In this document: positions 63,863-64,000 of the stretch, piece after piece
How positions within the stretch are numbered: the first letter of the stretch is position 1
How the letters are laid out: the number at the start of each line of letters is the position of its first letter
Assembly: GCF_030503435.1 (NCBI RefSeq)
Contig: NZ_JAUKPO010000013.1
Span: 124,001-188,000 of the forward strand
Direction: 5' to 3'
DNA length: 64,000 bases
Source: Rhodocytophaga aerolata
GTDB taxonomy: Bacteria; Bacteroidota; Bacteroidia; Cytophagales; 172606-1
The notes under the pieces: generated by a model
Database searches by the model: none
What the model was told of the DNA's origin: nothing
What the model saw: the letters and a program-made list of their open reading frames with translations, nothing else
Program-made: the position numbers and the translations under genes

Positions 63863-64000
63863 ATGATAACCTTAGAAAATGATTACTTAAAAGTCTCTAT
63901 CTCAGAAAAAGGGGCAGAACTGCATTCGCTGTATGATAAAGTTGCTAATACGGAACAACTCTGGCAAGCCGATCCGTCGGTATGGGCATGGCATGCACCT
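63863..64000 (+). CDS. Aldose 1-epimerase-family protein (3' end outside window)
   Basis: Only the first 46 codons are inside the window. The N-terminus (MITLENDYLKVSISEKGAEL) and the segment LWQADPSVWAWHAP are typical of aldose-1-epimerase/GalM-like proteins, which interconvert anomers of sugars. ATG at 63863 is the first in-frame start after the tRNA terminator. Confidence 0.8.
   Translation, partial: MITLENDYLKVSISEKGAELHSLYDKVANTEQLWQADPSVWAWHAP

Noticed and set aside
1-64000. CRISPR array, insertion sequence or tandem repeat
   Set aside because: No regularly spaced repeats, transposase genes or tandem repeat tracts were seen on either strand.

Overview
The window looks like chromosomal DNA of a Bacteroidota bacterium, most likely order Cytophagales. 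The evidence is two SusC/SusD outer-membrane uptake pairs, a FecR anti-sigma factor, many lipoproteins, a T9SS-type C-terminal sorting domain on a secreted M43 protease, DUF5686 and DUF4403 proteins, and a -33 TTTG / -7 TAnnTTTG promoter in front of a tRNA gene. Genus cannot be fixed from the sequence alone. No rRNA, CRISPR array, insertion sequence or prophage was seen. The only recombination gene is a solitary tyrosine recombinase.

Region 1 (1-21139, + strand) is a surface uptake and oxidation locus. It holds a FecR anti-sigma factor (cut by the left edge), a SusC receptor with an STN signalling domain, SusD, and a TPR/FG-GAP/ASPIC (CRTAC1-like) lipoprotein. A second SusC/SusD pair follows, then an FG-GAP lipoprotein with a c-type haem motif, a giant double-propeller FG-GAP/ASPIC lipoprotein, and a vanadium-haloperoxidase-type (PAP2 fold) lipoprotein with all vanadate-site residues. 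A perfect 20-bp hairpin closes the region. This is the best candidate for an undescribed system.

Region 2 (21234-37699) is mixed. A secreted GH20 beta-hexosaminidase is divergent from a POT-family peptide transporter. A carbohydrate-oxidation cassette follows: an AraC/cupin regulator divergent from a Gfo/Idh/MocA oxidoreductase that overlaps a 1258-residue fusion lipoprotein (ThuA, PVC-type dehydrogenase propeller, HEAT-like, CARDB, azurin-like copper domain). Then come a DUF4403 lipoprotein, a membrane-anchored endonuclease/phosphatase-fold protein, a possible 36-residue membrane peptide, and a DUF5686 outer-membrane protein.

Region 3 (38032-43938, - strand) is parE, pheA, parC: topoisomerase IV subunits with the phenylalanine biosynthesis gene between them. 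A 17-bp perfect inverted repeat lies upstream of parC.

Region 4 (44529-51967, + strand) is a periplasmic molybdenum hydroxylase operon. It has one 2Fe-2S subunit, two Tat-exported 725-residue molybdopterin subunits, a c-type cytochrome, XdhC and a MocA-like cytidylyltransferase. It is self-sufficient for the reaction, electron exit and cofactor maturation.

Region 5 (52354-56839, + strand) is translation housekeeping: a TPR lipoprotein, thrS, infC, rpmI and rplT. infC has a strong Shine-Dalgarno sequence in front of an AUC codon, which is unusual in this phylum. A long hairpin sits before rpmI.

Region 6 (57424-64000) has the lone integrase, an FAD amine-oxidase-like enzyme, a GNAT acetyltransferase, the M43 protease, phoH (TTG start), an ABM-domain protein, tRNA-Leu(CAA), and the start of an aldose-1-epimerase-like gene cut by the right edge.
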